Assembly (NCBI GenBank): GCA_017592665.1
Contig: JAGFNW010000032.1
Location: 22,515-86,514, forward strand
Direction: 5' to 3'
Origin: Streptosporangiaceae bacterium NEAU-GS5
GTDB lineage: Bacteria; Actinomycetota; Actinomycetes; Streptosporangiales; Streptosporangiaceae
Length of the DNA: 64,000 nt
Shown: piece after piece, positions 1 through 8,140 of the stretch
How the letters are laid out: each line of letters opens with the position of its first letter
Position numbering within the stretch: position 1 is the first letter of the stretch
Position numbers and translations under genes: made by a program
Notes under the pieces: model-generated
Databases searched by the model: none
Told to the model about the DNA's origin: nothing
Seen by the model: the letters and a program-made list of their open reading frames with translations, nothing else

Positions 1-151
1 TAGGCGGGCCGCCGGCGCTGGACGAGGTGCTGGAGTTGCCGCATGCGGCGAGCATGGATACGGCTAGTGCGGCGGCGATGCCGAGGCACGCGCGCCTGGG
101 GTGGCTGAGTTTCATCCCGGCGGGGGTTCCGGGATCGGCGGAATAGATCAT
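1..151 (-). CDS. Sugar ABC transporter substrate-binding lipoprotein, N-terminal part only
   Basis: Only the first 50 codons are inside the window; the gene runs off the left edge. Translation gives a typical lipoprotein signal: a hydrophobic stretch followed by the lipobox LAAC and a Gly/Ser-rich linker (CGNSSTSSSAGG). This fits a membrane-anchored solute-binding protein. The ATG at 151 has a good ribosome site (AAGGAG, 158-163, minus strand). A second in-frame ATG twelve codons in would also give a shorter signal peptide. It lies 27 bp downstream of the SDR gene on the same strand, so it is probably co-transcribed with the fuconate dehydratase operon. The cargo is likely the sugar or sugar acid degraded by that operon. 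The family assignment is inferred from signal and context only. Confidence 0.6.
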   Translation of the reverse strand, partial: MIYSADPGTPAGMKLSHPRRACLGIAAALAVSMLAACGNSSTSSSAGGPP

Positions 152-178
152 GGTGTTCTCCTTGGGGGGTGGAGCGCG

Positions 179-940
179 TCAGGTTCGGGGCCGTAGGCGC
201 AGACCGCTCATGCCGCCGTCCACCGCCAGGTCGGCGCCGGTGGTGGAGGCGGAAAGCGGGCTCGCCAGGTAGGCGATCGCGGCCGCCACCTCGTCGGCGG
301 TGACGAGACGGCCCATCGGCTGTCGCGCGTTGAGCGCGGCGCGTTCGGCCTCGGGGTCGTCGGCGCTGCTGAGCAGGCGGTCGATCCAGGGCGTGTCGGC
401 GGTGCCAGGGTTGACGCAGTTGACGCGGACGCCGGCCGGCACCAGGTCGGCGGCCATGGCACGGGTGAGGCTGAGGACGGCGCCCTTGGTCGAGGAGTAC
501 AGGACCCGGTCGGGCAGCCCGGCGGTCGCGGCGATGGAGCAGGTGTTGACGATCGCTCCGGCGCTGGAGCGGCGTAGATGCGGCAGCGCGGCCCGCGTCA
601 CCCGCACCATGCCGAGGACGTTGACGTCGAAGACGCGCTGCCACTCTTCGTCGGAGTTGTCCTCGACCGTGCCCTGGGCGCCGATCCCGGCGTTGTTGAC
701 CAGGATGTCGATGCCGCCCAGCCGGCGCGCGGCCTCGGCGACGGCGGCGCGGACGCTCGCGTCGTCGGTCACGTCGGATCGCAGACCGATGATCGGTTCG
801 GGCACGTCATCGGGGTTGAGATCGAGGCAGGCGACAGCGGCGCCACGCGCGGCCAGTAGCCGCGCGGTGGCAAGGCCGATTCCGGACGCGCCGCCGGTGA
901 CGACGGCGGTCAGCCCGGCGAATTCCAGGGCGCCGTTCAT
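179..940 (-). CDS. SDR-family dehydrogenase, probably acting on a 2-keto-3-deoxy sugar acid or L-fucose
   Basis: A 253-residue classical short-chain dehydrogenase. Visible motifs are the NAD(P)-binding TGGASGIG near the N terminus, NNAG in the middle, a catalytic Ser (CSIAA), Tyr and Lys (YSSTK), and a C-terminal VDGG. Its start overlaps the stop of the fuconate dehydratase gene by 4 bp (ATGA at 937-940), which indicates translational coupling. In the non-phosphorylated L-fucose route, SDR enzymes serve as L-fucose dehydrogenase and as 2-keto-3-deoxy-L-fuconate dehydrogenase. Either role fits. Because an FAH-type hydrolase is also present, the second (making 2,4-diketo-3-deoxy-fuconate) is slightly favoured. 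The family is certain; the substrate is inferred from neighbours. Confidence 0.85.
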   Translation of the reverse strand: MNGALEFAGLTAVVTGGASGIGLATARLLAARGAAVACLDLNPDDVPEPIIGLRSDVTDDASVRAAVAEAARRLGGIDILVNNAGIGAQGTVEDNSDEEWQRVFDVNVLGMVRVTRAALPHLRRSSAGAIVNTCSIAATAGLPDRVLYSSTKGAVLSLTRAMAADLVPAGVRVNCVNPGTADTPWIDRLLSSADDPEAERAALNARQPMGRLVTADEVAAAIAYLASPLSASTTGADLAVDGGMSGLRLRPRT

Positions 941-2253
941 GCCGTCGCCCGTTCGGCGGCGTCGCGCCACACCGGGCCGTCTGGATAGCGGTGCGCCGCG
1001 ACCGACTCCGGGTGCAGTTCCGCGCTGAGCCCGGGTGCGGCGGGCGCGAGGTAGCGGCCGTCGCGGATGCGGACGGGGTCGGTGAAATGCTCGTGCAGAT
1101 GATCCACGTACTCGATCACGCGGTCGTGGGTCGTCCCGCTGACGGCCACGTAGTCGAACATCGCCAGGTGCTGGACCATCTCGCACAGTCCCACCCCGCC
1201 CGCGTGCGGGCAGACCGGGACGCCGAACTTGGCGGCCAGCAACAGGATGGCCACGTTCTCGGTGACACCGGCGGTCCTGCTGGCGTCCAGCTGGAGGATG
1301 TCGAGGGAACCGGCCTGCAACAACTGCTTGAACATCACCTGGTTGGGCGTGTGCTCGCCGGTGGCCACCTTGATCGGGGCGACGGCCCGGCGGATGGCGG
1401 CGTGCCCGAGGATGTCGTCGGGTGAGGTCGGTTCCTCGATCCAGTACGGGTCGTAGGCCGCCAGCGGCTTCATCCGGTCGATCGCCTGCTGGACGCCCCA
1501 TGCCTGGTTGGCGTCGACGGCGATCCTGACATCCGGGCCGACGGCGGCGCGGGCCAGCCGGGTCCGGCGTTCGTCGTCGGCCGGATCGGCCCCGACTTTC
1601 AGCTTGATCTGCGTGAAGCCCTCGGCGACCGCCTCTTTGGCCAGCCGCACCAGCTTGTCGTCGGAGTAGCCGAGCCAGCCGGGAGTGGTGGTGTACGCCG
1701 GATAGCCGTGCTCGATCAGGTGCGCCGTGCGCTCGGCACGCCCGGGTTCGGCGCGGCGCAGGATGTCCAGCGCCTCGTCCCGAGTGAGCGCGTCGCTCAG
1801 ATAGCGGAAGTCGACAAGGTCCACCAGCTGCTCGGGAGACAGTTCCGCGAGCAGGCGCCAGACCGGCTTGCCCTCGCGCCGTCCGTACAGATCCCAGACC
1901 GCGTTGACGATCGCGGCGGCGGCCATGTGGATGGCGCCCTTGTCCGGGCCGAGCCAGCGCAACTGGCTGTCGCCGGTGAGCCGCCGCGAGAAGGCGCGCA
2001 GGTCACCGAGAACGTCCGGCACCGAAAGTCCGGTCACCAGAGGGGCCAGCGCCCGGACGGCGGCGACCTCGATCTCGTTGCCGCGTCCCACGGTGAAGGC
2101 CAGGCCGTGGCCCCTGGCGCCGCTGGATGTGCCGATGGTGACGTACGCGGCGGAGTAGTCGGGCTCCGGGTTCAGCGCGTCCGAACCGTGGAGCTCGAGA
2201 GAGGTGGGGAAGCGTACGTCGACCGCGTCCACCACGGTGATCAGCTCACTCAT
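937..2253 (-). CDS. L-fuconate dehydratase-like enolase superfamily enzyme
   Basis: A 438-residue enolase-superfamily dehydratase. Motifs in order match the fuconate dehydratase group: KLKVG (catalytic lysine pair), VDANQAW, WIEEPT and GEH (three metal ligands), and [15 protein letters not shown] carrying the catalytic histidine. It should remove water from L-fuconate to give 2-keto-3-deoxy-L-fuconate in the cytoplasm. The ATG at 2253 is preferred over the GTG at 2262 because GAGGGG (2262-2267) sits 8 nt upstream of it. It is first in a minus-strand operon with the SDR and a sugar-binding lipoprotein. It is divergent from the GntR regulator, with operator-like repeats between. A related acid-sugar dehydratase specificity is possible, but the length and histidine context favour fuconate. 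Confidence 0.85.
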   Translation of the reverse strand: MSELITVVDAVDVRFPTSLELHGSDALNPEPDYSAAYVTIGTSSGARGHGLAFTVGRGNEIEVAAVRALAPLVTGLSVPDVLGDLRAFSRRLTGDSQLRWLGPDKGAIHMAAAAIVNAVWDLYGRREGKPVWRLLAELSPEQLVDLVDFRYLSDALTRDEALDILRRAEPGRAERTAHLIEHGYPAYTTTPGWLGYSDDKLVRLAKEAVAEGFTQIKLKVGADPADDERRTRLARAAVGPDVRIAVDANQAWGVQQAIDRMKPLAAYDPYWIEEPTSPDDILGHAAIRRAVAPIKVATGEHTPNQVMFKQLLQAGSLDILQLDASRTAGVTENVAILLLAAKFGVPVCPHAGGVGLCEMVQHLAMFDYVAVSGTTHDRVIEYVDHLHEHFTDPVRIRDGRYLAPAAPGLSAELHPESVAAHRYPDGPVWRDAAERATA

Positions 2254-2308
2254 CGTCGGCACCCCTCGTCGCGTTTCACGGTCGTATCCGCGGTGTTACG
2301 TGAACCAA

Positions 2309-2321
2309 GGACATGGGATGG
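2309..2321. promoter_or_regulatory. GntR operator-like site 1
   Basis: GGACATGGGATGG matches the palindrome GACAT-SSS-ATGTC with two mismatches in the right arm. It lies about 55 bp upstream of the dehydratase start, where a repressor would block minus-strand transcription. The same 9-mer CATGGGATG recurs in the sites at 2431-2465. Confidence 0.5.
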
Positions 2322-2430
2322 ATTTATAGATCCAGCCCTAACTCCTTGTCTAGACGATGTCCCAGAAATAGTGAAGTATCGGGGCTTAATCTGGTAATAC
2401 TCGCGATGGAGGGCGGGCTGGCGGGGTCGT

Positions 2431-2465
2431 TGGACATCCCATGGCTTTTGAGACATGGGATGTCC
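2431..2465. promoter_or_regulatory. Double GntR operator-like site, inverted repeat
   Basis: GGACATCCCATG (2432-2443) and CATGGGATGTCC (2454-2465) form a perfect 12-bp inverted repeat with a 10-nt spacer. The right copy contains GACATGGGATGTC, a perfect 5+3+5 palindrome typical in size of FadR-subfamily operators. It lies 40 bp upstream of the GntR start, so autoregulation plus control of the divergent catabolic genes is likely. The DNA pattern is seen; the protein partner is inferred. Confidence 0.6.
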
Positions 2466-2504
2466 TGTTACGCTGCGCTGCGACACGACGGGAAGGGGGC
2501 GCGT

Positions 2505-3218
2505 ATGTCACTTGCCGACAACGCCATCGCCCGCATCAGGGAGCTCATCTTGTCGGGGGCGCTGCTGCCGGGCGCCAAGCTCCCTTCCGAGCAGCAACTC
2601 GCCGCCGAGCTGGGCCTGTCCAGGAACCTGATGCGCGAGGCGGTCAAAGTGCTGGTCATGGCGCGGGTCCTGGAGATCCGGCGCGGTGACGGCACGTACG
2701 TGACCAGCCTCGAACCGGGCCTGCTGCTGGAAAGCCTCGGATCGGCGGTGGAACTGCTGCGGGGCGAGACGCTGCTGGAGGTGACCGAGGTGCGCCGGTT
2801 GTTCGAGCCGGTCGCCACCGGGCTGGCCGCGGCCCGGATCTCCGCCGCCGAACTGGGGGAGGTGGAGCGGCATCTTGACGCCATGCGCGCGGCGCGCGAC
2901 GACGTGGAACTGCTCAACAAGCACGACGCCGCCTTCCACCGGGCGGTGGTCGCCGCGACCGGCAACTCGACGCTGACGACGCTCCTGGAGGGGATCTCCG
3001 GCCGCACCGTGCGTGCCCGCGTCTGGCGCGGGCTTGTCGACGACAACGTGGCCGCACGCACCCTCGCCGAGCACGAGTCGATCTACGCCGCTCTGGCCGA
3101 TGGCGACGCGGCCCTCGCCCAGGCGGCGGCGCTCATCCACGTGAGCACCACCGAGCGCTGGCTCCGCGAGCACCTGCGAAAGGGAGGCGAGATCCCCTCC
3201 GGCGTCACCGACGCCTGA
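2505..3218 (+). CDS. GntR-family (FadR subfamily) transcriptional regulator
   Basis: A 237-residue regulator. An N-terminal winged helix spans residues 1-70 and includes LPSEQQLAAELGLSRN. A C-terminal all-helical FCD domain follows, with the LxxxDxxFHRAVVAATGN motif (residues about 133-150) that often binds a metal and a carboxylate ligand. The ATG at 2505 follows GGAAGGGGG (2491-2499); longer in-frame starts lack a ribosome site. It sits between the divergent dehydratase operon and the FAH-lar operon. Three copies of a GACAT-SSS-ATGTC-like palindrome lie in the upstream gap. It probably represses both operons and is relieved by a sugar acid such as fuconate or a keto-deoxy acid. Confidence 0.88.
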   Translation: MSLADNAIARIRELILSGALLPGAKLPSEQQLAAELGLSRNLMREAVKVLVMARVLEIRRGDGTYVTSLEPGLLLESLGSAVELLRGETLLEVTEVRRLFEPVATGLAAARISAAELGEVERHLDAMRAARDDVELLNKHDAAFHRAVVAATGNSTLTTLLEGISGRTVRARVWRGLVDDNVAARTLAEHESIYAALADGDAALAQAAALIHVSTTERWLREHLRKGGEIPSGVTDA

Positions 3219-3264
3219 GCCGGGCCGATGGTCGCGTCCGCATTTCTACCAAGGAGTATCCGTC

Positions 3265-4116
3265 ATGAGATTCCTGCGCGTCGGCCCGGCCGGCGCCGAG
3301 CGGCCCATGGTCCTGGACGCCGACGAGGCGGCGTACGACCTGGCCGGAATCAGCCCTGACATCGACGCCGGCTTCCTGGCCGGCGACGGTGTGGCACGCA
3401 CCCGGGCCGCACTGGCCGCGGGCTCGCTGCCGCGAACCGACCTCACCGGTCTACGTGTCGGCGCTCCTGTCGCGCGGCCCGGCAAGGTCGTGTGCATCGG
3501 GCTCAACTACGCCGACCACGCGGCGGAGACCGCGACGCCGCCGCCGGCCGAGCCGGTCGTTTTCATGAAGGCCGCCAACACGGTGATCGGGCCGGATGAC
3601 ACCGTGCTCATCCCGAGGTCCAGTGTCAAGACCGACTACGAGATCGAACTCGCGGTGATCATCGGCCGTACCGCTCGCTACCTGGACACGCCCGCCGACG
3701 CCGACGGCGTCATCGCCGGGTTCGCCATCGCCGACGACGTCAGCGAGCGGGCGTTCCAGCACGAGCGTGGCGGCCAATGGGACAAGGGCAAGTCGTGCGA
3801 GACCTTCAACCCCCTTGGTCCGTGGCTGGTCACTCCCGACGAGGTCGGTGATCCGCAGGCGCTGGCGATGCGGCTGTGGGTGAACGGGGAGCCGCGCCAG
3901 ATCGGCCACACCAAGAACATGATCTTCAGTGCCCGCCACATCGTCTGGTATCTGAGCCGGTTCATGGTGCTCGACCCCGGCGACGTGATCAACACCGGCA
4001 CTCCCGCCGGAGTGGCGTTCGGCGCCAATGACTATCCCTACCTGCGCCCTGGAGACGTCGTCGAAGCCGAGATCGACCGGCTCGGCCGCCAGCGGCACGT
4101 CCTGGGACAGGCCTGA
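3265..4116 (+). CDS. Fumarylacetoacetate hydrolase-family enzyme, probable 2,4-diketo-3-deoxy-L-fuconate hydrolase
   Basis: A 283-residue FAH-fold hydrolase with the usual small N-terminal part and a catalytic domain from about residue 70 (GLNYADHA). Metal ligands are visible as the E-x-E of DYEIELAV and the Asp of IADDVSER; the C-terminal TGTPAGV loop is present. It should cleave a C-C bond in an acylpyruvate. In the L-fucose route the substrate would be 2,4-diketo-3-deoxy-L-fuconate, giving pyruvate and L-lactate. AAGGAG (3251-3256) precedes the ATG. It is first in the plus-strand operon that continues through the amidohydrolase and the lar genes. The substrate is inferred from the dehydratase, lactonase and racemase neighbours. 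Confidence 0.82.
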   Translation: MRFLRVGPAGAERPMVLDADEAAYDLAGISPDIDAGFLAGDGVARTRAALAAGSLPRTDLTGLRVGAPVARPGKVVCIGLNYADHAAETATPPPAEPVVFMKAANTVIGPDDTVLIPRSSVKTDYEIELAVIIGRTARYLDTPADADGVIAGFAIADDVSERAFQHERGGQWDKGKSCETFNPLGPWLVTPDEVGDPQALAMRLWVNGEPRQIGHTKNMIFSARHIVWYLSRFMVLDPGDVINTGTPAGVAFGANDYPYLRPGDVVEAEIDRLGRQRHVLGQA

Positions 4117-4171
4117 TGATCTCTCCGACGACTCTCTGGACGGCACTCGACGCCGGCGAGGACGGCGCGAA

Positions 4172-5041
4172 ATGACCAGGATCGATGCCCACCATCACCT
4201 CTGGGAACTCGCCAGGCGACCGCAGACATGGCTCGACGGGCCCGCCCTGGCCGCCATCAGGCGTGACTTCACGCTCGACGACTTCGCTCCCCACGCCACG
4301 GCGGCGGGAGTCGACCGCGGCGTCCTGGTGCAGGTCCTGCCGGATGCCGATGAGACGGCCGAGTTCCTCGCGGTGGCCGCCGCCTCCGACCTCGTCGCCG
4401 GGGTCGTCGGCTGGGCGGACCTGGTCTCCGACCGGCTGCCCCACACGCTCGCCCGCCTGCGCGAAGGTCCCGGCGGCGAGTACCTCGTGGGCGTGCGGCA
4501 CCTGGTGCAGAGCGAGCCGGACCCCGGCTGGCTGAACCGCCCCGACGTACGGCAAGGCATGCGCACGCTGGCCACGCTAGGGCTGGCGTACGACCTGCTC
4601 ACCCTTCCGCACCAACTGCCCGCCGCCGTCGACACCGCACGGGCCCTGCCCGAGCTGACGTTCATCCTCGACCATCTGTCCAAACCGCCGATCGCCTCCG
4701 GGGAACTCGAGCCCTGGGCCGCGCGGGTGCGTGAGCTCGCCGCCGAGCCCAATGTGTTCTGCAAGCTGTCCGGGCTCGTCACCGAGGCGGGGGCCGGATG
4801 GACCGTCCCGGATCTGCGGCCGTACGCGGAGGTCGTCCTGGACGCGTTCGGCTCGCACCGGGTGATGTTCGGATCCGATTGGCCGGTCTGCCTCCTGGCG
4901 GCCTCCTACTCCCAGGTCGTTGCCACGGCCGAGGAGATGACGGCGGCACTGAGCGCCGACGAGCGCGCCGATGTGTTCGGCGGCACCGCCGCCCGCGCCT
5001 ACGGGCTCAAGCTTGAGACGGGCAGGAAGGACGCGTCGTGA
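4172..5041 (+). CDS. Amidohydrolase-family lactonase, probable L-fuconolactonase
   Basis: A 289-residue amidohydrolase-2 family protein. It opens with RIDAHHHLW (metal-binding HxH) and has the HLSKP motif with the third ligand and FGSDWPV with the catalytic Asp near the C terminus. Close family members hydrolyse sugar-acid lactones, including L-fucono-1,5-lactone. The start at 4172 is placed just before the metal motif; the ribosome site is weak. Its stop overlaps the GTG start of larA (GTGA, 5038-5041), so the two are translationally coupled. Together with the dehydratase and SDR it gives most of a non-phosphorylated deoxy-sugar oxidation pathway. Confidence 0.83.
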   Translation: MTRIDAHHHLWELARRPQTWLDGPALAAIRRDFTLDDFAPHATAAGVDRGVLVQVLPDADETAEFLAVAAASDLVAGVVGWADLVSDRLPHTLARLREGPGGEYLVGVRHLVQSEPDPGWLNRPDVRQGMRTLATLGLAYDLLTLPHQLPAAVDTARALPELTFILDHLSKPPIASGELEPWAARVRELAAEPNVFCKLSGLVTEAGAGWTVPDLRPYAEVVLDAFGSHRVMFGSDWPVCLLAASYSQVVATAEEMTAALSADERADVFGGTAARAYGLKLETGRKDAS

Positions 5042-6318
5042 AAGTACGCCTGGCCTACGGTGAGTCGGGACTGGACATCGAGGTCGACTCGTCCAGGACG
5101 ACGGTCGTCGAGCCCGTTCACCACCCGGCCGCCTCCGACCAGATCGGCGCGCTGCGCGCCGCGCTGCGCAACCCGGTCGCCGGGCCGCCGCTGCGGGACC
5201 GGGTGCGCCCGGGACAGACAGTGGCGATCTCGGCCTGCGACGGCACCCGTCCTCAGCCGCGCCATCTCATGATTCCCGCCATTCTTGCCGAACTCGACGG
5301 GATCGTCCGGCTGGAGGACGTGGTCATCCTGGTCGCCACCGGCACCCACCGCGGCAACAGCGACGGCGAGTTGCGGCAGATGTTCGGTGACCACATCGTG
5401 CGGGACGTACGCGTGGTCAACCACGACGCCCGGGATGCCGGGCAGTTGACCTGGATGGGCACCCACGGCGACAACGTGCCGGTGTGGCTGAACCGGGAGT
5501 GGGTCGGAGCCGACGTGCGCATCACGACGGGCTTCGTCGAACCGCACTTCTTCGCGGGATTCTCCGGCGGGCCCAAGCTCGTCGCCCCCGGGCTGGCCGC
5601 GCTGGAGACCGTGCTGGTTCTGCACGACGCGGCTCGTATCGGCGATCCGCGCGCCACCTGGGGTGTCACCCATGGCAACCCGGTGCACGACGACGTCCGC
5701 GCCATCGCCGAGGCCACTGGAGTCACCTTCGCGCTGGACGTCGTCCTCAATCGGGACAAGGAAATCGTCGCGGCGTTCGGCGGCGATCTCGCGGCGATGC
5801 ACGCGGCCGCCACCGCCGTCGCCAAACGCATGGCGATGCGCCCCGTGCCCGAGCCGTTCGACGTGGTGGTCACCACCAATTCCGGATTCCCCCTGGATCA
5901 GAACCTCTACCAGGCGGTCAAGGGCATGTCCGCGGCGTACCAGGTGGTCCGGCCAGGGGGCACGATCGTCTGCGCGGCCGAGTGCCGCGACGGGTTCCCC
6001 GACCACGGTTCCTATCGGGACGTGCTCGCCTCCGCGCCGTCCCCGCAGGCGCTGCTCGACGAGATCGCCTCCCGTGCCCGGACGGTGCCCGACCAGTGGC
6101 AGGTGCAGATCCAGGCGCGCATCCAATCCGGCAGCCGGGTCATCATGCACACCGGCCATCTCACCGACGCCCAACTCGCCACCGCACACCTCGAGCAGAC
6201 CCGCGACATCTCGGCCACCGTCGCCGACGCCCTGGCGGCGGCCGGGCCAGGAGCCCGGCTGTGCGTGCTGCCCGAGGGCCCACAGACCATTCCGTACGTG
6301 GCGGAGGCGGCCGGATGA
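5038..6318 (+). CDS. larA: Nickel-pincer-dependent 2-hydroxyacid racemase/epimerase, LarA homologue
   Basis: A 426-residue LarA-superfamily enzyme of normal length. Residues equivalent to the Lactobacillus plantarum active site are present at a constant offset of four: D68 and R71 (DGTR), H104 (TGTH), H170 (EPHFF), K180 (GGPKLV, which covalently holds the nickel-pincer nucleotide) and H196. It should invert the alpha-carbon of a 2-hydroxyacid by hydride transfer to the cofactor. It starts with GTG inside the upstream stop and overlaps larB by 4 bp. The substrate could be L-lactate released by this pathway, or a sugar acid, since LarA homologues include malate, hydroxyglutarate and gluconate-type enzymes. 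Family certain, substrate open. Confidence 0.9.
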   Translation: MKVRLAYGESGLDIEVDSSRTTVVEPVHHPAASDQIGALRAALRNPVAGPPLRDRVRPGQTVAISACDGTRPQPRHLMIPAILAELDGIVRLEDVVILVATGTHRGNSDGELRQMFGDHIVRDVRVVNHDARDAGQLTWMGTHGDNVPVWLNREWVGADVRITTGFVEPHFFAGFSGGPKLVAPGLAALETVLVLHDAARIGDPRATWGVTHGNPVHDDVRAIAEATGVTFALDVVLNRDKEIVAAFGGDLAAMHAAATAVAKRMAMRPVPEPFDVVVTTNSGFPLDQNLYQAVKGMSAAYQVVRPGGTIVCAAECRDGFPDHGSYRDVLASAPSPQALLDEIASRARTVPDQWQVQIQARIQSGSRVIMHTGHLTDAQLATAHLEQTRDISATVADALAAAGPGARLCVLPEGPQTIPYVAEAAG

Positions 6319-6995
6319 ACAGGCGCCCCGTGCTCGATCTCGGCTTCGCCCGGCTCGACCTCGCTCGCGAGCAGCGGCAGGGTCTGCCCGAGGTGGTCTA
6401 CGGGCCCGGCAAGACCGACGCGCAGATCTCAGCCATCGTCTCCGGGCTGCTGCGCCACAACACCGGGCCTGTGCTGGTCACTCGCGTCGAATCGGCGACG
6501 GCCGCGGCCCTGTGCCGGGACGTGGACGGCGGGACGTACGACCAGGAGGCCCGGTTGCTCGTCTGGAGGCCTGCTCCTCGCCGGGCTTTCAGCGTCATGG
6601 TGGTGGCGGCGGGCACCGCCGACCGGCCGGTCGCGGCCGAGGCCCATGCCGTCGCCACTGCGGTGGGTCTGGACACCAGCGCTGTGCACGATGTCGGCGT
6701 GGCCGGCCTCGACCGGATCCTGCAGGTAAGAGCCGAGCTCGAGGCATCGGACGTGGTGATCGTGGTCGCCGGGATGGAAGGCGCGCTGGCCAGTGTCGTG
6801 GGCGGTCTGGTGCGCTGCCCGGTCATCGCGGTGCCCACGTCGACCGGCTACGGGGCCTCGCTGGAGGGGGTCACGGCACTTCTGGCCATGCACGCCTCCT
6901 GCGCGGCTGGAATCACGGTCGTCAACATCGACTCCGGCTTCAGCGCCGCAATGGCCGCCCACCGCATCGCGCAGCAGGTGAAAGGCGCCCGATGA
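6315..6995 (+). CDS. larB: Pyridinium-3,5-biscarboxylic acid mononucleotide synthase (LarB)
   Basis: A 226-residue protein with the C-terminal AIR-carboxylase-like domain of LarB: VVIVVAGMEGALASVVGG, PVIAVPTSTGYGAS and the conserved ASCAAGITVVNIDSGF carrying the cysteine needed to cleave the phosphoanhydride. LarB carboxylates and hydrolyses nicotinic acid adenine dinucleotide, the first step of nickel-pincer cofactor synthesis. It overlaps larA at ATGA (6315-6318) and larC at 6992-6995. The N-terminal third carries the typical DLDRxxRQGxPEVVYG-like region (LDLAREQRQGLPEVVYG). Confidence 0.92.
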   Translation: MNRRPVLDLGFARLDLAREQRQGLPEVVYGPGKTDAQISAIVSGLLRHNTGPVLVTRVESATAAALCRDVDGGTYDQEARLLVWRPAPRRAFSVMVVAAGTADRPVAAEAHAVATAVGLDTSAVHDVGVAGLDRILQVRAELEASDVVIVVAGMEGALASVVGGLVRCPVIAVPTSTGYGASLEGVTALLAMHASCAAGITVVNIDSGFSAAMAAHRIAQQVKGAR

Positions 6996-8140
6996 TCTGC
7001 TGGATCAACCCATTCACCGGGCTCGCCGGTGACATGCTGCTGGGCGCGCTGATCGACGCGGGGGCGCCGCTGGACGACATCCGGTCGGCGGTCGGGGCGA
7101 CCGGCCTGACCGGCTGGGAACTGACCGCCGAGCGTGTCACCGATCACGGCCTGACCAGTACCCGCGTCACCGTTCACGTCGCCGACCGCCAGGCCGAGCG
7201 CGCCGCGGCCGATCTGATCACGATGGCCGCCCGGACCACCGAACCCGTGGCCGCCCTGGCCGGCGCGGCACTCACCGCGATCGCCGAGGCCGAGGCCCAC
7301 CTGCACAGCGCCGACCCGGCCTCGGTTCATCTGCACGAACTCGGCGGCCACGACACTCTCGTCGACATCGTCGGCACCGCCGCCGCACTGCACGCTCTCG
7401 GTGTCACCGACGTGGTCTGCGCCCCGCTGCCCTTGGGCACCGGCCAGATCGGCTCCGCCCACGGCATCATCCCCTGCCCGGCGCCGGCGACCCTGGCGTT
7501 GCTGCGTGGCGCGACAGTCGTCGGCACGACCCTTCGCGGCGAGACCGTCACGCCCACGGCGGCAGCCCTGCTCACCGCCGCCTGCGCGCGATATGGGCCG
7601 CCGCCGCCCATGACCCTCGGGCCGACCGGCTACGGCGCCGGCAGCCGGCGGCTGCCCGACCGGCCCAACGTGGTCGCGGTGACCCTGGGCTCCGCCGTCG
7701 CCTCCGAGCCGGGCGGCGAGACCGTCGTCGTCCTTTCGACCAACCTCGACGACGTCACCGGCGAGACCCTCGCCTACACCGTCTCCCGCGTTCTTGAGGC
7801 TGGTGCTCTCGACGCCTGGGCCACGCCGGCGGTGATGAAGAAGGGCCGCCCGGCGCACGTGCTGCACGTGCTCGCCCGCCCTGAGACGGCAGCCGATCTA
7901 CGGCGCCTCGTGCTGGCCGAGACCGGCAGTCTCGGCATCCGCCAGGCCCTAACGTTCCGTACGGCGCTGCCCCGCCGTTTCGACACGGTCGAGGTCGACG
8001 GCGTGCCCATCCGGATCAAGCACGGGCCCTATGGGGCCAAACCCGAGCATGACGACCTCGCCAAGGCCGCCGCGCTGCTCGGCCTGCCCTTGCGTACCGT
8101 CGCCGAACGCGCGATGCGCGAGCGGGAGCGGCTCTCATGA
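6992..8140 (+). CDS. larC: Pyridinium-3,5-bisthiocarboxylic acid mononucleotide nickel chelatase (LarC)
   Basis: A 382-residue single-frame LarC. Family motifs visible are FTGLAGDMLLGALIDAG at the N terminus, HLHELGGHDTLVDIVG, GATVVGT...TPTAAALL, STNLDDVTGE and KKGRPAHVL. LarC uses CTP to insert nickel into the pincer nucleotide. In L. plantarum it needs a programmed frameshift between two short genes; here both halves are fused in one uninterrupted frame, as in many bacteria. It overlaps larB and larE by 4 bp each. The His-rich motif HLHSADPASVHLHELGGH probably takes part in metal handling. Confidence 0.92.
   Translation: MICWINPFTGLAGDMLLGALIDAGAPLDDIRSAVGATGLTGWELTAERVTDHGLTSTRVTVHVADRQAERAAADLITMAARTTEPVAALAGAALTAIAEAEAHLHSADPASVHLHELGGHDTLVDIVGTAAALHALGVTDVVCAPLPLGTGQIGSAHGIIPCPAPATLALLRGATVVGTTLRGETVTPTAAALLTAACARYGPPPPMTLGPTGYGAGSRRLPDRPNVVAVTLGSAVASEPGGETVVVLSTNLDDVTGETLAYTVSRVLEAGALDAWATPAVMKKGRPAHVLHVLARPETAADLRRLVLAETGSLGIRQALTFRTALPRRFDTVEVDGVPIRIKHGPYGAKPEHDDLAKAAALLGLPLRTVAERAMRERERLS

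Noticed and set aside
179..1501. Long minus-strand frame extending the SDR gene upstream
   Set aside because: Codons beyond 940 overlap the fuconate dehydratase in another frame and are Arg/Pro-rich; the coupled ATG at 940 gives a normal SDR N terminus.
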